Shown: piece after piece, positions 10,640-23,306 of the stretch
Position numbering within the stretch: the stretch's first letter is position 1
How the letters are laid out: every line of letters starts with the position of its first letter
NCBI GenBank assembly: GCA_965153455.1
Contig: OZ234499.1
Location: 806,001 to 870,000, forward strand
Length of the DNA stretch: 64,000 nucleotides
Origin: Sphagnum compactum
Lineage: Eukaryota; Bryophyta; Sphagnopsida; Sphagnales
Direction of reading: 5' to 3'
Notes under the pieces: generated by a model
Databases searched by the model: none
Seen by the model: the letters and a program-made list of their open reading frames with translations, nothing else
What the model was told of the DNA's origin: nothing
Position numbers and translations under genes: made by a program

Positions 10640-11540
10640 GCAACTCGCAGCCACACTTGGTGCAACTCAGTTTATGGCTTGGTTTGGTGTACAAAATTTA
10701 GCAAAGTAGTGTACTAGGAGAGAAGATGCTATGCAGAACACAGATCATTTTTTAAAGCAGCTGTCATCAGTTCCTGTTTTATATGCATACGTGAATCTAT
10801 TCTTTACAAGCCTGGTAACCTTTTATTAGTGATTTCATTCTCAATTCAAAGGTGGTCTAAGTTTCTTGTTCAGGCATGGGAGGAGCTCACTGAGTAAAGT
10901 CAAGCACTCTTCTATCTCAACACAAGGAAGTGAAATGGAAAAACTGGAGGAAGTAGCCACACCTGCCCATCAGTGTTTCCTTAACCCTAGTAAACCTCCA
11001 AAATCCTTTGAGGATTGTCATTCAAAAATTTTACCTCAACATTTTTGCTTTAAGATCAGTAACAACTAGATACAGGTCAATAAGTTTCTATTACAATAGT
11101 TTACCCTCTATCTTTGTGCAATGCAAGTGGTGATTGTAGATGCTAACAACCTGTCTGGATGATCAATGACAAATGCCACCAGCGGATGATCTCAATTCTG
11201 GGACCTCATGATTGCTACTTGATGACAATCTGAGATAGGAATGCACCAACAGCATGGCAACAAACAAGTTTGCAAGCAATCCAAGGAAATGGGATTCAAT
11301 GTTGTAAGGTAATTTTATCATTTATTTTGCCATTAGCTTTGCATTGTTCTGTATGTCATCCAAGATTGTAACTTATCACATAGTTAGATATGTTCATCTG
11401 TACCCTAATCTTTATTCTGCTCACCAATACACAACACTGAATGGCAATGGCATAATGGGGGAAATCCTGAGGCTTGTGTCATGTGCTTCTCCTTGCTGGT
11501 GATTGGAGCAGTTAAATGACTCAAGAAGAAGCTCCTTTAG
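10640..11540. other. 3' UTR / convergent intergenic space
   Basis: Lies between the tail-to-tail HROB and TMEM18 genes. The frame at 10866-11069 has no domain or splice logic. Presumably 3' UTR sequence of one or both genes. Confidence 0.4.
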
Positions 11541-11548
11541 ACCATGAC

Positions 11549-12064
11549 CTAGTCTATCTTCTCTTGGGCTGTATGAATTTGATGTTTGAGCTCAGCCCTC
11601 TTCCACTTGAGCACAAGAGTTGAAAATGTGATCAAGCTGTTGACAAGAATTAGGCTTGACACCACCAGCAAGGGGCCAGACCACATTGCTGAGAGGAACA
11701 TACCATGGGAGTCAAAGTAGGGTCGGTACGCAAAGCGTCTCCAGTGTCTTTGAAGGAATGAGTTGAGCCTCTCTGTGGAAAATACACCCAAGAGCACAAG
11801 GAAGAAGAGACCCATCTGCAGATTGCTGTGTTTCCTGCTGACAATAGACAACACCAGTAATGAGGTATGAAATACAATGAGGCACATCAACCATGGCTCT
11901 GTCCAACTCACTGCATGAACGAATCCAACAACTGTTTCTGTAACATGAGGCAAATCAAGCATGGCTGCTGTTTGCTTTGGCAACTGCTTCCCCAATTCCT
12001 CTATTAATATACCGTCCATTAGTGTTCCTGTCTGCTCCTTGGCTGCTGCTGCTGCCATTTCCAT
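11549..12064 (-). CDS. TMEM18: Transmembrane protein 18
   Basis: Uninterrupted 171-residue frame. The core matches TMEM18: VSWTEPWLMCLIVFH, then a second helix LQMGLFFLVLLGVFSTERLN, then W..F....YFDSHGMFLSAMWSGPLLV and a third helix, ending in a charged helix (KWKRAELKHQIHTAQEKID). The (T)EPWL and YFDS(R/H)GMF motifs are diagnostic. TMEM18 is a small three-helix protein of the nuclear envelope/ER with a basic tail reported to bind DNA; its plant role is little known. The first 40 residues (MEMAAAAAKEQTG...) are longer than the animal protein. Starts at 12064 or 12058 are both possible. It converges on HROB. A 5' UTR intron upstream of 12064 cannot be excluded. Confidence 0.88.
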   Translation of the reverse strand: MEMAAAAAKEQTGTLMDGILIEELGKQLPKQTAAMLDLPHVTETVVGFVHAVSWTEPWLMCLIVFHTSLLVLSIVSRKHSNLQMGLFFLVLLGVFSTERLNSFLQRHWRRFAYRPYFDSHGMFLSAMWSGPLLVVSSLILVNSLITFSTLVLKWKRAELKHQIHTAQEKID

Positions 12065-12599
12065 GAACCCAAACCTATCTCCATGAGCAATATGATATCA
12101 TATTGAAGGGAATTTCAACTTGGTGCTGCACCTGTTGAAAAACAAGTCATACAAATTGATTAAAAGATTGTCATTATAGCTTTTCTGTATTTCAAATCCT
12201 ATTTTGTTTCAAAATACTCATCACCTAATCACAAAAATTCAAATGCAACAGAAATCTAAATTCTTTGTGTCTTGTTGGCTCCCCTTCGACCTGACCCTCA
12301 CAGGAGAAGAAGAAACTGCCAAGGAGAGAATGTATGATCATCATCCCACACATCCATACATCCAGGAACATCATCATTCAGGGCACGCCTAGGTGGATGA
12401 AACATGGTGAGGATGATCAAGTTCCAAGGTGGATGAAATTTGACAGACTTGGCAGACCCTCTATTGGCCTCTACTATTTCAAGGTTGGTTATTTTCTGAA
12501 ACTTGGGGGGGAGTTTGTCATGTTTAACAGTAAAAAGTTGGTACCATTCCAACACAAAATGTTACAAAAAATCTAATACCCTTTTGCTATCCAAACATT

Positions 12600-12790
12600 G
12601 ATACCCGTTTTCTAACATTTACCACTATTTTTTTTACCTCTTTCTCACATACCCTTGGAAATCTTTTCCCTTTCATGTTTAAATTTAGAATTTAAAGATT
12701 TATTTAACTATCAGAAATTTAATTTAACTTTCAGAGTACAATCCAAAGAATTTTTCCCTCCCCATGGGGTTTTAATAATTACATTCCAAT
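12600..12790. repeat. Dispersed repeat copy 1
   Basis: Contains 'ttaccactatttt' and 'tacctctttctcaca', then 'aatttaaagatttatttaact', and ends in 'cccc atggggtttta'. The same ordered blocks recur at 32,515-32,655. It marks a low-copy interspersed element that I cannot classify from coding content. Confidence 0.5.
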
Positions 12791-15780
12791 GACAATAATT
12801 TCGAGGAATTGGGAAATTCTTTAGCAGATCCAAACATACTAAATCAAAACAGTAATAATTGGTACCGTTGGTAATAAATTGGCCATGGCATGAAACACAT
12901 TACATCATGTTGAATGCTACAATGGACATTTTTTTTAACAAATTTTGGTGTCACTTTTGATTATTATTCTTGCTTACATAGAAGCTAAAAAACAAACCAA
13001 CAAGCGGTATTTAATTCAACAAATTTAGTTTTCAGATAACTATACTGGATAAAATTAGATAAATTATTGTGATAATCAACTATTTGAATTAGATTAATTA
13101 ATTTAAATCACTAACTCATATAATTAAATATTAAATAATTAATTCATATGTATATACTACTACTACTACTAATTTAATTGTATAACTTAAATAATGAAAA
13201 ACAAACACAAAACATGTGGGAAAATATTCTATAGTTACAACTCAATTGGTAATTAAAAAATAATTTAAAGATTTAACCCATATGCTTTCTTTTGGAATCC
13301 CATGTTTTTTTTTCTATTCTCATATTAAAATGCATGTGCCTTTTTTGGATGAGAAATATGTATATTTTTAATTTCAATTAATATGCCATGTGGCACTTTT
13401 TTTATTATGCCGCATGTCAAATTTTAATGGATGGATGAAAATTAATAATGTTAACATGATGTTATGGTTATAATTGTAGTGGAATTGCATAGTAGTTTAA
13501 AATGAATTGTTTTTGACAAAATTGCAATTGAGTTGCAATTGAATTGCAATGAGTTGCATCATATATACAATAACCTTTGCAATTCATGCAAGTTGTCTAA
13601 TAACATTCATAGTGTAAAAATATGATGAATTGTAAGTGGTCATTACAGCTCAAAAATTGAGTTGCAAGGCCAACCAAAAAACAACTTTTTTTTTTCATAA
13701 TGCAATGAAATGATTTGGTTGTTCAACAGGAAATTAAAGAATGTAGTAGCAAATTTGTAAACTATACCATACACCATCTATAGGCATAGGTAAATGAATT
13801 CAAAGTTATAGAATCTAAAGCAATTAGCAGGTGTGCTACTCTTTAATTCTCAATGGACCAATACAAATCTAAGTCACATCATGAGATTTTTGAGCTACAC
13901 ATTGACATCACCAAGTTGATAGGTTTTGTCACAAAACTAAAGAGTCAAGAACCTTATTCTACATACTACAAGTTGCACAAGTTTGGAAACCTCAAGGTAG
14001 AGAATGTATTGTTTAATTTGCATCATGAATCGTTGGACATTTAGGTAGGTGAGTTGGTTATGTGATGGGATGTTTTGGGAAGATTTGTTGTAGGTGTTAC
14101 AACAATTACGAGTTAATCAACAACTTTATTGACATCAATTACAAGTGTATAAAAATACCTTTCCCAACTTCAAATACATTCCATTAGTATTGAACCTAAA
14201 ATCACCACCAAGTGGACCTTTTTCATGCAAATCTTAATGGCACTAAATTGAATTCGCCCTAGGATGAATAGGTGCAACAAGACATGCTAGTACCTGTTGA
14301 ATTGAAGCTACTAGTTGATTTCGAAGGTGGTGGTGTTTTTGATGACATTGAATTGGTGGAATGATAAGAGGATTTGGAGGGATAAAAATTCTTCTTTCAA
14401 TCAAAAAAGTTTAATACACCATCACTAACCTTACAAGAACCAAAGCAGACTCCATAGGAGATGGAGCAAAAATAGGTGGCTAACCTTATATTAGTTCAAC
14501 CTTAACTAACACATGTTGTCATTCCATCAAAAAGGTAATTACACATTCTCGTGTAATTAACACATGTGTGTTTCAAGAACATTCTTGTTGTATGGCAAAA
14601 CACATAAATGTCATGGTGAAGAAAATTAATAAGAATTAAGGAATTTAAGAACAAAAACTTGTTATTACTTGCAAATAGAGGACCTGTCAAGATTGTCAAT
14701 AACAAAATTATTAACAAATTTAAAATCTTGTAGTTAAAAACATCATTTTGATTTTTTTTATAATAATTGCATGGAATAAGAATTAGTACTTATTAGTGCA
14801 TTATTAAACCTTTTTTTAATGAACGAACAATATACCAATACATTTGTGACTAGTTTTGGGAGTATTTGCAACTATATGATCAAATGTCAATTATTTCAGT
14901 CATTGTTACAACTATGTTACAACTATTTATCACTTCATCCTAGATGGGTTTTAAGTTTATTTTCATCTATGAATATGCTGATATGTCCTATTAATCACAA
15001 TAGTCACCAAGTTAGTTGCACCCCTAAAGGTATTTTGTGGTGACTTAAGGGTATATTTTTTATGTATGTATTAAAATTATATTTAAGATATATAACCCAT
15101 ATTACATATATATTTCCATATATTAATTATGTATATATATGTATATTGTTCATATATTGAATCTCAAAATTGATATTTCAATTCCGATAATTATTATTTG
15201 AATTTGAAATCTGAAAATTGGTAATAAAAGTTATAACAAGTGAAATAATAATAATAAAATAACTAGCTAAGCTAGCTATTAGTTATTAACTACACCAATA
15301 ATGATATAATATTATTATCTATCAACTTTTATTTATAATAATGGATATAGTTAGGAGGTAAATTAAAATATCCTAGTTACTTAGCTTAATTTAGCCTAAT
15401 CTAACATAGTTAATTAATTAGTAGTTGTTAGTACATGCAATTAGGTTGCAATTAGATTGCAACTAAAAACATATCCCTTGTCTTTTATATTTGCTTTCAA
15501 GTTTGAAAAATATATAAATAAGTGCATTAGAACATTGAAATGTACACAAAGAACATTAAAAACCAAGTGTTATTTGGGATGAGTCAATCAAACTGGCTCG
15601 ACCTTTAAAAGTTAAATTTAAAATAAAATAAGATTTAAAAAACTAACCTACTTTCTAGCTTAGGCCTATTTAGCTACATACCTAACCTAAACCTCCCTAC
15701 CTAATGTTAGTAGGTAGGGCTAGGCTAAGTAAATAGGCCAGCCTACCTATGTGGATTAAGCCTAAGTATGTACCCTAGGC
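12790..15780. other. AT-rich intergenic tract
   Basis: Long AT-rich DNA with short palindromes: CAATTGCAATTG-type repeats near 13,515-13,560 and ATATAT runs near 15,050-15,160. A 63-residue frame at 13,853-14,044 (MDQYKSKSHHEIFELH...) has no recognised domain; it may be a scrap of a retroelement but cannot be assigned. Nothing else is supported. Confidence 0.45.
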
Positions 15781-15791
15781 CTCCCTAAACT

Positions 15792-15927
15792 ACTTATAAA
15801 TTGCCACATGTCTCCTTGTAATTTGATAAAAGATTAACTTACAAATTGCCACCATGTCACCTTGAAATTCAATCAAAAAATTAACCTACAAATTGCCACA
15901 TGTCCCCTTTTAATTTGTTAAAAATTA
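15792..15927. repeat. Three-unit ~46-bp tandem repeat
   Basis: Three adjacent units (about 15,792-15,836, 15,837-15,883, 15,884-15,927), each running from 'acttacaaattgccaca' through 'tgtccccttgtaatttg' to 'aaaaattaa'. Divergence between units is modest. Just upstream (15,690-15,720) is a small hairpin made of CCCTACCTA and TAGGTAGGG. Confidence 0.7.
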
Positions 15928-15929
15928 CA

Positions 15930-17185
15930 TTTCACTAGTTTAGGCTAGGTCTCCCGAAACCAATAAACATGCCACGTGTCATGTTGACATTTGTTGTTAG
16001 TTGTACACATGGCAAAATGTAAAGTCCGACCAATTTAGTCACATGCTAGTTGCATGGTAATCGCATAGTCATATGTTTCGCATTTGAATGAAATCATATA
16101 TGTTGACTTTGACTTCATTTGTTGTTTACAACTAAAGACGCATGCAACTTGTTCGAAGTAATTAAGAGATTTTTAGTTGCATATGATGCAAGCGACTAAA
16201 ACATAGTTGCATACACTAATCATAAAAAACCATTTTTCTTCTACTGAATATGCTTGCAATATGACTTTTCTTCATGGCTTGCAACCTAAGTTGGGCTCAC
16301 AAGTTAATCCATTAAAAAAGTGAAATCCCAAACATTTGTCACGAAATGATGAAAATGGCAGAATGTATGGAAGGTGTGTTCAAAAGGAATAAGAAGAAAA
16401 GTGGGAAAAGCCTCCTCACAAAGGTCTAAGGAATTTCGAAAGGAAAGAAAACCTAATGGAAACTTGAATAAAATGAAATGCTTCAACTATGGGTAGTTAA
16501 GCCACATGAAAAAAAAACTACCTTAAACCATGAATTGGTTTATTTGAATCCTCTTTCCCCTTCCTTCAACATCAACTTAATATTAGGTTTTGGACCTAAA
16601 TTTTTTAAGAACATTTCCCTAATGCTTGCATTGCCACAATTAAGAATATTCTAATGATCCATTTGTTTTGTGAAAAAAAATACATTAAATTTGTTCCCTA
16701 GAAATAAGTTGGAACAATGTTTTTCCCATGTTTTATGATAATGATTGTTTATATCAATCTTTCAATGGCAATTGGTATTGTACTTTTGACCTAGGAATAA
16801 CATGGCTTATGGAAATCAATGGCTCATAAATATTAAAATCCTTCTAAAATGATTTGTGTAAAATTAAATATTCTACTTACATGTAATATGCCTTAAATCT
16901 TTACACTTACACCAATTTGAGATTGAAGATTGTTGAAACCTCTTTTTGATTATTATGTATATTGATTGTGTATATGTGAATATTAATTGCATGTATGTGA
17001 ATTACTTTCCACTAAATTCATTAAATTGATGAAAATTGGTGTCATAATTAACCATGGGAATGATATTCCTAATGACCATTATTCGATATTTGGATGAAAG
17101 TCCAATTTAGATTTCGCATAATCATTGAACTCATGTGTGCACTTTCTATAAATTTCCTAAATTATTATTTATTACATTAATTTAA
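15930..17185. other. AT-rich intergenic tract
   Basis: No gene recognised. The minus-strand frame at 16,304-16,486 is Phe/His-rich without domain features and looks like chance. Confidence 0.4.
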
Positions 17186-17187
17186 GG

Positions 17188-17970
17188 TTCACATTGTTAC
17201 ACATTACTAGTGATGATCAAGCTTTTTATTTTTTTTCTTATATTTTCATATGGTTTTCAATAATTCCTAATTATTTATGTCAATGTCAAATTTAATATAA
17301 ATTAATATAAATTTCATGGACATGAAAATACACAAGTTAATTTGTTTTTTCATATCCATGTTGGTGGATAGGGAAAAAGAATGACATTGTTGTAAAATGA
17401 ACATAGTTATTAGAAAAAATGGGAGACAATTATTAAGAAAGTTAATAGGAAAAAAAAAAGTTATCAAGAAAGAAATGAAGTAGTTAAACTTGAAAATGAG
17501 GTAGTTATTTTTGAAATGTTTTTTGGAATGGTCCATAGACAACCATATGAAAGATTCCAAAAAACTCCTATATACCAATTTCAATTATTTGTCGCCGGAA
17601 TAGATGAAAACATTATTAACAAACTCATGTTGTGCATTGTTGCGCACTACCAGTGATGATTTTCCTTCTTATTATGTTTTCATATATCAATAATTCATCA
17701 TTTTTTATGTCAATGTCAAATTTAATTTCAATTAATATAAATATTATTGACATGAAAAGGCACGTGTTAATTTGCCTTTTCATATCCATGTCAGTTGATA
17801 ATGAAAGGGGTGAAATAGTTATAAGGATAAAAAATAGTTATTAGGAAAGGAATGAGGTAGTTATAAGGATAAAATGTAGTTATTAGGAAAGATGTTAAGT
17901 AGTTAAGCTTGGAAATGAGGTAGTTATACTTGGAAATGTCCTTGGAATTGTTCAGGGCCAACAATACAAG
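17188..17970. repeat. Local tandem duplication with internal hairpin
   Basis: Copy 1 (about 17,188-17,600) and copy 2 (about 17,624-17,970) share ordered blocks: 'cactaccagtgatgat', 'ttatgtcaatgtcaaattt', 'gacatgaaaa', 'ttttcatatccatg' and 'gaggtagttat'. In both copies GACATGAAAA and TTTTCATATC form an inverted repeat around a short loop. Copy 2 also carries short iterations of 'tagttattaggaaag'. Confidence 0.65.
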
Positions 17971-18643
17971 AGATCATAATAAATCAAATTTTGGTGTTAA
18001 ACAAATGGACGTGTGGTGTGGGTTTGATATTGAATGAAATAAAAGACAGCTCAAAACTACCTTTGTTTTTTACATGCAAAACACACATGTAATGTTTTTG
18101 AAATTTGAGAGTGTTTATGGGAGGTTCAAATTGCAAGCAGAGTTTTGTTTTTGAACATTTAAGCAAAGTTTTTCTTTTTCTATTTTTCCTTCTTCTTTCG
18201 TGACCAAACTATCTCCATCCATGTTTTGCCATCTTTTTCATATTTTGTTATTGAAAATCTAATTTCAAGACTTTGCGACAGTGCGTGTCCTGTGATTTGC
18301 AATCTTTCGTTTTTGCAATCCATTGTCTTCAATGCAAATTAACTTTTGCCATTTCCAATAATGCAATCCAATCTTTTTGTTGCTTGGCACATTAAAATAG
18401 ATTATTATATGAATCCTTTTCTCTAACAAAAGTTTCTTCCAAGAAAGAGAGAGAGAGAGGAGGTGATGGTGGGGCCATTTCTAAGGTAGACATGGAAGAG
18501 GTGGGAATGAGAATGTGGAAGGGGGTAGAAAAGGCAATGGTTTAGGTTTTGGTTATGGTAGTAGGTGTGTCATTGTGTTAGGGAAGTGTCTTGGTGATGG
18601 CAGGAAGAGACATGTTGGCAATTAGGAGCAGCGTAATGGTTTG

Positions 18644-18955
18644 AGGTTTTTTTTTTCAAATTTTTTTTAAATTAATTTTTATAGCTTCTTTTCCTTCCTT
18701 TCTTTCTCATTTTTTTTTCCCCTTTCTTCTTTCCTTCTTTCTTTATTTTTCCCTTCTTTCTTCTGACTCCTTTTCCTTCCTTTCTCCTTTCTTCTTATTC
18801 TTTCTTTCTTTCTTCCTTTTTTCTTTTTCTTTTTTTCTTTTTCCCTTTTTTCCTTCTTTCTTTTGGCTTTTTTTCCTTCCTTTTTTCCTTCCTTTTTTTC
18901 TTGTTATTTCTTTATTTTTTTTTTTGTTCTTTTCATTCTTCTCCTTTATCCTTCG
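18644..18955. repeat. Polypyrimidine (C/T) low-complexity tract
   Basis: About 310 bp almost free of purines on the plus strand (ttcctttctttc-type). It is a plausible mirror-repeat/H-DNA former. The Lys/Glu-rich minus-strand frame at 18,743-18,961 is only its translation. Confidence 0.9.
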
Positions 18956-18960
18956 ACACA

Positions 18961-20275
18961 ATGGAGGCCCTTCCTTCTTTAACTCTTGGGCCTCCTTTGG
19001 ATTCTCGTTCTAGTTCGGTTTTTCGAACAACTCACCGCCCTTTTGGTGTATCATCGTCCCTTGAGGCTAGGGGTGGGGCTCTTCGCAATGTTCCATGTTC
19101 CCATTGTGGAGCCCTATTTTCCTAGCATGGAATGGCTCGGCATTAGAAGCATTGTCAAGCTTATCAAATTTTCCTTCTACATGGCTCTCTAAGTTTTTCT
19201 ATTTCCTCTTTGGCCCCCTCTCCCCCTTAGTGGCCTAGGCTTGGATTTTGGAGTTAGATCCTTTGAATGCCTTCCATTTGGGCTTTCATCGATCGCATTT
19301 GTATGATCGCGTTTGTAGTCGCGCATTTTTATTATTTTTCTGTGAGAGGTGCAACTTGTGTTCCACCTTTTTCTTGATCGCTTAGCATGTGACCGGTTTG
19401 ATGTGGCGGCCTGGCACTTATTCTTATTGTTCCGTTAATGGTGTTTTTCTTCTTCCCCCTTGTGGGGTTTCAGTTGGGCATAGTGAAACTAAGGCACACT
19501 TTTGATGATTCTTTTTTGGTGGTTGGGAATAGCTTTAAGTGACAACCTTGTCCTTAGTTATGGGTGCATCATCAACTTTGCCCAATTTTGATTTTGCCCT
19601 TATGGCACCCCCGCGCGTTGGTTAAGATGAAATTTTGCCCTGGGGTGCCCTGGGGAATTTGCACTTGTTGCCAAGGTTTTTGCCCTTCTTACCCCAGGGT
19701 TTGGCATCCTCAAAGACGATTAATGCATTGCTAGCTTTGCACCCATTAGACTCACACTCCTTTTGCTTGGATTCCTTGTTGGACTTTTAGGTTAATTCAG
19801 ACCTTGAGCTTTTCCATGGATTTTTTTAAGTCTGCATTTTTACGAATGTTTCATTTGTCAACTAGTGGTCCTTCTGGCATGGTTTTCAAGCATCTTCAAG
19901 ATTTTTTTGACCTTGAGGATTCAACAAGTTCTTTAGGTCTATGATTCAAGTTTTTGGGGCTAATTGACTTTTAGCTTTGGCTAAGCCTTTAAGTGGCATC
20001 CGTCCAATTATAGTGGGAGATGTTTTTTATCAACTAGTGAGCAAGGCTTTATGCATGCAATTTCATGATGCGTTTGCTTCTCATTTATCACCATATTCAT
20101 TCAGGATGACGATTAGAGGAGGTTGTGAGGTCGTGGCCCATGGTATTAAAGCCACTTTGGATGCCCTTTCTAATCGGGTGGTGCTCTAAGTAGACATTGT
20201 AAACATTTTCAACACCATTTCATGTAAGGCCATCTTCTAAAAGCTTTGGGCAAAGGGGGCCCAGTGCCAATGTTG
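18961..20275 (+). pseudogene. LINE-like non-LTR retrotransposon relic
   Basis: Broken coding remnants in several frames. Near 19,080-19,160 the text reads CSHCGALFS, stop, HGMARH, a C2H2-like finger typical of an ORF in plant and protist non-LTR elements. At 19,971-20,270 is reverse-transcriptase homology: KPLSGIRPIIVGDVFYQLV, then GGCEVVAHGIKATLDAL and a VDI.N.FN catalytic-block remnant after a stop. The order (finger, then RT fingers/palm) matches a truncated element. Multiple stops and frame changes show it is dead. No poly-A tail or target duplication was identified. Confidence 0.6.
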
Positions 20276-20279
20276 CTTG

Positions 20280-21049
20280 ATTTTGAAATTTTGTTTTTTC
20301 TAAATCCCATATTTAGACAATAGGTTCTAGAAAGTTGCCAATATATAGTAGGATTTTTAGATATTTGTACTTAAAAAAAACCTTATAACCAATTTATTTG
20401 TTAAGGGTAATGTGTGGCCATTATTAATAATTTTAGATGTGACTCATGATCTATCGTAAAGCACTACCTAGATTTTTCCTTTGTATTTTCAACTCCCTTG
20501 CTTGCCAAAAGAAACTTATTCTCAACAAGCAAGATCTTCTGCAATGGAAGGTACCAACTAGGGATCTTTTGACCAACGGGTACTAGCTAGCTTGTAATTA
20601 TTTCTAAAAAATGAAAAAATTCCAACTCTATTTTATGTAAGAAAAGGATTTAAGTATAAGCCCTTCTGTGATTGTTGACCTATTCCTTTGACCTACTAAC
20701 CTCAAGCATAGATCTCAAATCATGGAAGGGCTTATATTCAAACCCTTTTTGTATATAAAATATTTCCTTTTGACCACCCTCTATATACGCACATGGTATA
20801 TAGAAGTAGGTCATTTAGATGTATAGTGATAGGGTTCATATGGAAATGATGATGAACATTAAGGTATTTGAAGGAGCTAGTTTGTAATGGCATCCTCTTT
20901 TTCAAGTTTGGTATAGTTCAAGAAATTGGGGTAGTAATGTGGGGTCATACAAGGATGGTTGTTGAGGGAAGTGAATACCTATATGCATAGGCATTCCAAG
21001 TGAATTTTGTTTTCTTGTATATCATGGGTGGACTGGTAAGGTGAATCAT
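20280..21049. other. Intergenic between LINE relic and LTR element
   Basis: AT-rich, with no coding frame or RNA gene recognised. Confidence 0.4.
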
Positions 21050-21053
21050 GTAA

Positions 21054-22117
21054 TGTGACCTAAAAATAGTGTCCAACATTTTTGTGTGGATGAATGAAAG
21101 CAAGAACCCTAATTTAGCTATGTGGTAGATGATGTCGAAACTATTGTGCTTTAAAGACGCCGAAAGTTCAATTACTTGTTTTCTGTTTTTGGCTTTGTTT
21201 GTTGTTTTGCAGGTTATTGTGGAGTGGCTTTGGTGAGCTGGTTTTGGTGATGGAACATGGTCCTTGTTGCTCAATTGACAATCTATGGGGAGTGTGAGTC
21301 ATGGTTCTTGGAGATGATTGGTGCTGAGCGTTCAAAGGAGCAAAGGGATGTGGACAAAGAAAAACTATATGAAGCTGGTTGAGGAGGAAGAAGAGGAGGA
21401 TTTTTCTTTTGGGAGTGGGAGAAGCAAAGTTCCAATTCTTCTAGTTAGAAAGTGTGGAGTTTGTTTGGATTTTGATAATAATTAGTTGGGGACGGAAGTC
21501 CCTCTGGACTTATTCTTTTCTTGAACTTGGCGCCTAATTCTCTGTTGCATCAAGAGTGTCAAGAAGGGAATAGGAGGTCTAACGTTTGCATTTTAGGGAC
21601 CAAATCAAGGGAAATGATGAAAGTGTCTAGCGATTTCAGGAACGGTTGTAGTGGCAATCATCATCTTTGTCAAGTTCTTGGGGGGTTTCGATGTGAATGT
21701 GTAATATGGTTTATTCTAAGAGGAGAGTACCTATGATATAGCGGGAGCTCCGGGGATTTTGGAACAAGAGGATACTATGAGGTGTAAATGATCACATATG
21801 CTTGCTTTGTTCTTAGTCTTTGTCCAACTTCTAAGAGAAACTACGTAATGATGTTGGGGTAACATTTGTGGGGTTTTTGTTGTTAAAGGATGAGTTACCA
21901 CACTCATCAACAACCAATTGGCTCCTTCAAGAGAGGTCTGATCCCTTGAGGTCCATAGAGCTAAAATAACAAAGTTTCTTGGGTTGGAAGGACTTAGGTT
22001 AGAAATAATATATGTTGTAATTTTCTTTTTGTTCTTTGGCAATTTCCAATAAATCTTGTTGAACTTGTATTCAAAATTTTAGGGATTTCCATCTCAAAAA
22101 TCACCTCCCCTTCTTTC
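21054..22117 (+). repeat. 5' LTR of Ty3/gypsy element
   Basis: Aligns along its whole length with the 3' copy. Shared landmarks include GTGACCTAAAAATAGTGTCC at the start, 'gaggaggatttttcttttgg', 'ttttgataataattagttgg', 'gaaactacgtaatgatgtt' and 'tcaaaaatcacctcccc' at the end. The exact 3' boundary is set by the adjoining primer site and could move a few bases. Confidence 0.85.
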
Positions 22118-22128
22118 TGGTATCAGAG
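22118..22128 (+). other. Primer-binding site, initiator Met tRNA
   Basis: TGGTATCAGAG immediately follows the 5' LTR. It is complementary to the 3' end of plant initiator-methionine tRNA, the usual primer for plant gypsy and copia elements. Confidence 0.85.
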
Positions 22129-22226
22129 TTGCACAATCCCAAAAGGTTGGAACATATGTGATTACTAGGGTATTTGGAAGATGAAGTGTCCCAGAAATTA
22201 GGATGTTTAATTCTAGTGAAGAATAA

Positions 22227-22526
22227 TTGGTTGCAAAGACTCAGGAAATTCATGAAGAATATATCACTGTTAGGTTTGATGTCCCCAAAACTCAAGGAGC
22301 ACCACAAACAGGAGCGTTAATTCTGCATCAGTTAGGATTCGGTGTTGTTACCATTATAGGAATGAGTCCTGATGAAACACAAGCTGGAGACATTACTATG
22401 GAGCTAATGCACAACGGGTTTTGTACTAGGGCACAAGTTTGGGTGAAAATACAAGATGGAACAAGAGGATGGGTTTCAAGCATAAGATTTCAAAGACAAT
22501 ATCACTTTACCTCCTACTTTGTATAG
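22227..22526 (+). CDS. Leader ORF of Ty3/gypsy element
   Basis: A 99-residue frame just after the primer site and upstream of gag. It has no recognised domain; the conceptual product starts MVAKTQEIHEEYITVRFDV. It may be the remnant of the gag amino-terminal region or of a non-coding leader. Low confidence that it was ever translated separately. Confidence 0.25.
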   Translation: MVAKTQEIHEEYITVRFDVPKTQGAPQTGALILHQLGFGVVTIIGMSPDETQAGDITMELMHNGFCTRAQVWVKIQDGTRGWVSSIRFQRQYHFTSYFV

Positions 22527-23306
22527 GGTGTCAACACGTAGATCAAAAAGACAAAGACAAGTGTCGTGAATAGGTGACAGTTGGATTCCTTTTTCTCCTG
22601 TTTCCCCAAATCATTTCAACATATTTTTTATTCCAAGAATGGAGGATTTATTTCAAATTGCAGATCGGGTACTGAGGGTGGAGAATTTTGAAACAACATC
22701 TTGTTTAATATGTTAGAGAGCGTTTGATGATGACAACTTTGGAATATGATGGCAAATGGACTTTATAGATGAAAAAAAAATTCACTCTTCTACCATCTAA
22801 TGTTGTGATTTTAGATCCAGTACAAGAAGGAGAATAGTCTAATTTCCTTTCATCAAGGATTGATAACCCTATCTTAAGGAGCTATACAAATCTGTTGGAG
22901 TAGCATAGAAATCCTATATATGCTATGAGCCACATAATATAATCTGGCATTACTGCTTTTGAAGAATTAGAATTCCGTAGAGAACTTGTTGGTACTCTCA
23001 TTCTAAAATGTCACAGGTTGGTTGTTATTAAGATCATTGGTTTTGATCTTGATTGGCTGAGGTTAGGGACATAGCCTTTTAGCACATGGCATTCAAGATT
23101 TTGCATTCAAGCATCAATCTGGTTGAAGACAAGGACATAATTTGATGGATGGCAGAGGAGCCTCATCTAGATCAATGAATAGGAAGTATTGTAGGTTATA
23201 GCATCAGGATTAACAACAACCCGAAGAAGGATGGGAGATTTTGTGAAAGTAGAACAAGTTCTTGCAATAGAGGACTGGCAACAGATAAATCTATAGACAG
23301 GAGGGG

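Noticed and set aside
13853-14044. 63-residue frame as a host gene
   Set aside because: No recognisable domain, AT-rich decayed surroundings, and frame ends with no splice context; left as unassigned.
18743-18961. Lys/Glu-rich minus-strand frame
   Set aside because: Pure consequence of the C/T tract on the opposite strand.
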